Assembly: GCF_051106095.1 (NCBI RefSeq)
Contig: NC_135786.1
Coordinates: 25,137,001 to 25,201,000, forward strand
DNA from: Pogona vitticeps
Taxonomy: Eukaryota; Chordata; Lepidosauria; Squamata; Agamidae
Direction of reading: 5' to 3'
Length of the DNA stretch: 64,000 nt
Positions 59,599 to 64,000 of the stretch are shown here, one piece after another. Position 1 is the first letter of the stretch, and each line of letters begins with the position of its first letter. The translations under genes were made by a program, and so were the position numbers. Under the pieces are notes generated by a model. It was not told the DNA's origin and searched no databases. It worked only from the letters and a program-made list of their open reading frames with translations.

Positions 59599-61249
59599 AC
59601 CATTGAAATGTTAACTCAGGCATAAGGGAAGTGGAGTGGCTTTCTGTACTAGCCACAAGAGGTCAACAGCCGATCAGCGCCCTGCTGAGTCAGCTGTTGG
59701 GGAGGTGTTAGTGCACCAGCCAGCTAGTGTCCTGTGCAGCCTGTTTCTAGTGAAAACCAACAGGGCAAATTGTGCTTGAGTTGAATTCTTAGAGGGAGGC
59801 TATATGGCTATATTATATCCTTGGGCAGAAAAGGCCCAACTGGAGGTCCTGAATTAGCGGACTCCTCAAATTTTGGAGAGGTACTTTTAAAGATGCTTTC
59901 AAAGTGCAGTTAGAATCTAAAAAGAAGCCAGGACAATATATTTTTTTCCTCATTGTGCAGTGTTGCTCATTTTAAACAAGGTTTGGGGCAGAAGCGTGGT
60001 GTTTAGAGACTAGAAGAATTCTATTTAAAAACAACAACAGTGGGGCCTTTCCAAGTCATGGGAAGTCAGTAGTGCGATACCAGTTTGCTCACCCAACTGT
60101 CACAAGCAGAAGTGATCTCATGAAATACGTTGTTCAGCCTAGCAGCTGCCTACCAGCTGCCCCAATCTTCCCTCCCCTCAGTATCTTATTCCCTCAGGTC
60201 TTGTCACTCTCAGAGCTATTCCACCCACCAATCTTAGCCCCTTTAGAATGAGGAGAGGCAGGTATGATTGAGCTGCTGGCAATTACTGTGTGTCTTTGGT
60301 TACTTGTTCCCCCCCCCCCCCAACATTTCCCCTTTCCTGCTGTCCTGAGAAAGCACCAAAGAAGACTTTTCTTTCATGTTCGGTCAAAGTACACGCTTCT
60401 AGTGCACTGGAAAGTCGGACCGATGTTTGCAGAGCAGGGTTGGTCAACACACGTCCCTTGTCTATGCAGGCTTCTGTTTTATGATCCCCACTACCATTAG
60501 TACTACAGCTGCCCCCCCCCAAAAAGAGAAAAAGCCACATTTTGCTTCTAAGAACAAGATACATGCCATATACTTAAAGCAATGTGTGCTTCTCCTTTTT
60601 AAACTGCCACTGTGGCACCAGACTTGTGAGGCTAGGGAGTGGCAAATTGGCCAACAGCAAATGTGAGCTCTCTGCTCCGGGAGATTTTCTGAGGAATGGC
60701 TGCAATATACCAGTCCCTACTCTTAAAGAGTGCTATTGATCACATTGGCAACGAACCCTGGTGTTGTGTTTTGCAGCCTACAGCATTTATGGTCTCAAAG
60801 GATCCCTGATCTCTTATATTTTAGTCCAGATCAGCAGATACATGCAAATATTGGAAGTTTATTCCCATCTGCTGGAATTGCTGGGCCCAGAAATCTCTGA
60901 GATCATGTATCTACAGCAAATGAAAAATTGCAGGGCTTCACATCATGGAAACTAAGCCACATTTTTTCATAAGAGGTGGATGAACATCATGACATTTTGC
61001 TCTCCCATTTAAAAATTAACTCAAGTTCTCTCTGGTGAATCTATGAATCAATTCACAAGTTTCTCACACACATGCACACGTGCATGCACATACACATTTT
61101 TGTAAATTTTCATTTAAAGTTTCACTGGCACAAAGAATGGACCCTGGATATTAACATAGAGTTCAGGGGACCCAGCTAAGTGCCCCACGTCTGGGGGTCC
61201 ACTCAGACATAGGGCAAATCTTTTACTGGTGATGGTAGCACGGATCTCG
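59599..61249. other. Intergenic stretch, no gene supported
   Basis: Contains a C13 run at about 60309-60321. The frames at 60264-60955 have no domain. Confidence 0.3.
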
Positions 61250-61740
61250 GGGGGGCGCGCCGCTTGACAAAGCAGCCAGAGGCAAAGTGTCCAGCTCCCC
61301 CACAGTACAGGCAGATATTCTGTGAACGGTGTCGTGTTTTTTCCTCAGGGGTGAGGCGTGGCCGAGCAGCCCCTAACTGCTTGGGCTCAAAATCCTCTTG
61401 TCCGGTGCTAGCAGGCGTCGGGAGTGGCTGTGAGGGACGGGAACTGCCCTGTACTAGGCGTCAACTCTCTAGGCGACCATCAATGTGAAGGCTACAGTGT
61501 GATTAGTTCTTGCAGTGTATTGAGTCGGTCTACATGTGCCAGCTCATCCAAGATATCATCGGCCAGCCCCTCCATATATTGATCCATGAGAGCTGCCTCG
61601 TTCTAGAGCAATTCTTGGGCCAAGAGTCTGAACTCAGTGGAGTATTGGGAAACTGAACCCTTACCCTTTTCAGGGCCCGAATCTTCCTGTTGGCAGTAGC
61701 AGCTTGCAAGGGATTAGCAAGGGATTTCCTGTTACAGGAA
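61250..61740 (-). mobile_element. Ty3/gypsy-like gag fossil, antisense
   Basis: On the minus strand the sequence resembles a gypsy-type gag: a conserved capsid-side block, then a linker, then a zinc knuckle CLYCGGAGHFASGC (C-x2-C-x4-H-x4-C) near 61270-61315. No LTR or pol is visible nearby. It is broken in several places and looks like an old, isolated fragment. Confidence 0.75.
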
Positions 61741-62461
61741 AACTTTCAATAATGGTGCTGTAAGCAAGAGTAGTCCATCTAAGGTAAATTAGCTCTAACA
61801 GTGTTGCAGTATAGGATACATGGACCTTTTCCAGGTCTCCTTGCTTCCTCTTCCACGTTACTTTATCCATTGTGGTATGCGTTGTGGTGGCATTTGTCTC
61901 TCCACTCCTGTTTTGCATCAGTGGCTGATGGGGTGAAGAACATGGAGGATGATCATGTCATATTCTGTGGTGTTCTAGTAGGCTTCATAAGATAAGAGTG
62001 ACACAGAGAAAATGTAGGAGGTTGTGTCTAGTTCTGTCGTTAGAATTGATTAATCCAGCCATCCTTTTGACCATTTTTCATCTTAGTTCTGTTTTATGGT
62101 CATTTAACAGGTTGGTTGCCCTGACCTCATGGATATGCTTTTGAGCAAAGGGTCATCTTATTAGACTTTCACAAGCAATAGTTGGGCACTTAAGTTACTC
62201 CAGGCTGATTTGGCTAGTGTTTTTGTACAGGGGCTGGGCCTAATAACAAGGGATAAATACACCAGGACTTCTGCATCTGCAGTTGTTTGAAAGAGCAGAT
62301 TTCAGCATCTACACCTCTTCTGTACAATTACTAAAAGTGCAGGAGCCCACTCTTCCTTTGCATTGACTCCCCCTGCATTTCACTCCAGTATGTGAACCAG
62401 AACATGTCTTCTGCCAACAGAGAGTATCTACACATCTAGCTTAGGGTGGGCAGTGGTGATC
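61741..62461. other. Intergenic stretch, nothing recognised
   Basis: No gene or named repeat. Confidence 0.3.
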
Positions 62462-62469
62462 ATCTAGAA

Positions 62470-62605
62470 CAGTGGTCCCCAACTTTGGGCCTCCAGATGT
62501 TCTTGGACTTCAACTCCCAGAAATACTGGCCAGCAGAGTTGGTGGTGAAGGCTTCTGGGAGTTGTACTCCAAGAACATCTGGAAGCCCAAGGTTGTGGAC
62601 CACTG
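62470..62605. mobile_element. Fold-back hAT MITE, perfect target duplication
   Basis: 136 bp: CAGTGGTCCCCAACTTTGGG at the left, AAGGTTGTGGACCACTG at the right, core CTTCAACTCCCAGAAATACT and GGCTTCTGGGAGTTGTACTC. The 8-bp duplication ATCTAGAA is identical on both sides (62462-62469, 62606-62613). Confidence 0.92.
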
Positions 62606-62613
62606 ATCTAGAA

Positions 62614-63520
62614 GGTCTCAGCCTACAAATCACATTAGCCCCAGCTAGCAGAGCCAGATAATAAAGGCTATAGGAGTTGCATCTGAAAGCATCTCCGTGA
62701 GTTTTTGTCCTGGTGCAAGACACATCATTACTATGATGCTATAGCTCTAGTTAATGATGTTTTCTCACAGCTCTTGCTCACTAAACCAAAATCAGTCACT
62801 ATCACTACATCTTAAATGTTCTGAACATTTAGAGAACACACAGAGTAAATTTATGGAACAGATTAACTGGTGGATCTGTATTTGTATGTATGGAGCGGTC
62901 CAATCAACGAAGCTCGTGCAGGCACATTACAGCTCAGTTGCCCAGGGGTTGCCAGATGGTGTGGACAAAAGAACAGCCTAGCCTGCCCTTGTTTCTTAAA
63001 TTGAGGTTTGATTTGTAGACATTAGCAGGTGGAGCTTGTCTAGGCATGAAGCTGAACTTGATCATCTGTTTTGCGGCTGCAGATGAAGCTGCTGTTAATC
63101 AAGTTAATTAAAGGGACAGCTACAGCTGCAGTAGCTGCTGCCAGTTCAAAAGCTGACACCAGCAGCTAAGTGGCTTCCAAAATGAGAAGGCTTAATCTCC
63201 ACATAATGGCTTAGGAGGGATGACTGGGTGTCAGGCTTGCAGGCAGTACTTTGAAAAACAAAATAACCTGGAAATCTGAAATACAAGGGGCTGGAACTAT
63301 ATGCAAAAGGATAATGTGGGGTAAGAGTTTATCTGCTGTGTTCAAAAGTAAGGCACCTCTGGGCGTGTGCTTAGCCCAAGAATTTGTGGTTAGTATCAGA
63401 GTGAAACTCAAATACTTTCATTCTCCTCAGAAAAAATCTACTCGATTTTCCCAAAATTAGTTTTCAGCAAAACCTAGTTTGCTGTTGCAAAGCAACAATT
63501 ACATTTCTGCTGTTAGAGAA
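62614..63520. other. Intergenic stretch, nothing recognised
   Basis: No gene or named repeat. Confidence 0.3.
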
Positions 63521-63683
63521 TTGTGTTTAGTGTTGTCAAGTCACCTCTGACTTACAGTGGCTCTAATAGGATTTTTAAGGTATGTGAGATTTTATCAGTG
63601 CCATGATTGAAAAAGTCTTAGTGAGGATTTGAACCCAGAACTCCTGGATCCTAGTCCATCACTCTGTCCACTACAACCCACTG
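63521..63683 (-). mobile_element. tRNA-derived SINE (ACA/Sauria type), antisense
   Basis: TTGTCAAGTCACCTCTGACT and ACAGTGGCTCTAATAGGA (reversed tail), then AGGATTTGAACCCAGAACTC and GTCCATCACTCTGTCCACTA (reversed head). Same family as 20180-20362. Confidence 0.8.
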
Positions 63684-64000
63684 GGATACTTAGGTATCAT
63701 CTAAACCCCTTATGAATACATAGTGGAAGTGAAGAACAGATTTAAGGAACTAGATTTGGTGGACAGAGTGCCTGAAGAACTATGGATGTATGCTTGTAAC
63801 ATTGTACAGGAGGCAGCAACAAAAACCATCCCAAAGAAAAGGAAAGGCAAAAAAGCAAAGTGCCTGTTCAACGAGGCCTTACAAACAGCAGAGAAGAGAA
63901 TGGAAACAAAATGCAAGGGATATAGGGAAAGTTACAGAAAATGGAATGCAGACTTCTAAAGAATAGCAAGGAGAGACAAGAGGGCCTTCTTAAATGAACA
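63684..64000 (+). mobile_element. BovB LINE fragment, cut by window end
   Basis: Gives VEVKNRFKELDLVDRVPEEL and YACNIVQEAATKTIPKKRKG, then KCLFNEALQTAEKRMETKCK. It corresponds to about 4132-4440 of the first BovB copy. One in-frame TAA is visible near 63957. The rest lies outside the window. Confidence 0.92.

Overview
This window is vertebrate nuclear DNA, and the repeats point to a squamate reptile (lizard or snake). BovB LINEs, long tRNA-derived SINEs of the Sauria/ACA type, CR1/L2 tails and fold-back hAT elements occur together here. No accession or species can be read from the sequence. The genes are sparse, spliced or single-exon, with CpG-rich promoters and no bacterial-style operons.

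Two host genes are well supported, both on the + strand. (1) A complete single-coding-exon class A GPCR (11883-12971, 362 aa) carries the P2Y1-group nucleotide-receptor signature; a CpG-rich block lies about 400-800 bp upstream and a likely 5'-UTR splice acceptor lies near 11647. (2) A two-exon two-pore potassium channel of the TASK family reads as KCNK15/TASK-5: coding exon 1 49990-50272, intron of about 7.1 kb, coding exon 2 57404-58323, 400 aa in total. Its first exon sits in a strong CpG island. Both proteins look intact. Nothing in the sequence shows that they work together.

The rest is intergenic or intronic and full of mobile-element debris. 0.1-0.6 kb: gag fossil of a Ty3/gypsy-like element. 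1.86-2.08 kb: large imperfect hairpin. 3.0-6.8 kb: long but decayed BovB LINE with a second inverted BovB tail. 8-10.6 kb: SINE, and an antisense LINE fragment between ATCT arrays. 15.8-18.1 kb: CR1, hAT MITE, RTE fragment and a 220-bp polypyrimidine array. 19.4-20.7 kb: hairpin, SINE and hAT MITE. 24.8-27.2 kb: an old full-length hAT transposon with recognisable ends. 27.8-35.9 kb: fold-back MITEs, SINEs and a mariner-type MITE. 37-43.7 kb: SINE, two antisense RTE/BovB elements, and L2 tails with microsatellites. 44.4-45.9 kb: inverted duplication with a nested SINE. 48.4 kb: Tigger transposase fragment. 50.8-52.9 kb: antisense RTE in the KCNK15 intron. 54.6-62.6 kb: more fold-back elements and a second gypsy gag fossil. 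63.5-64 kb: SINE beside another BovB that runs off the window.

The most interesting points are: a TASK-5 that keeps the canonical GYG filter and a C-terminal RRKSI tail, both recalled as altered in the human orthologue; a P2Y1-like receptor that cannot be assigned to a named mammalian gene from sequence alone; a family of about eight fold-back hAT elements, four of them with visible 8-bp target duplications; and three large inverted-repeat structures (1.86 kb, 19.4 kb, 44.4-45.9 kb) that no named family explains. I found no evidence of a new multi-gene system.
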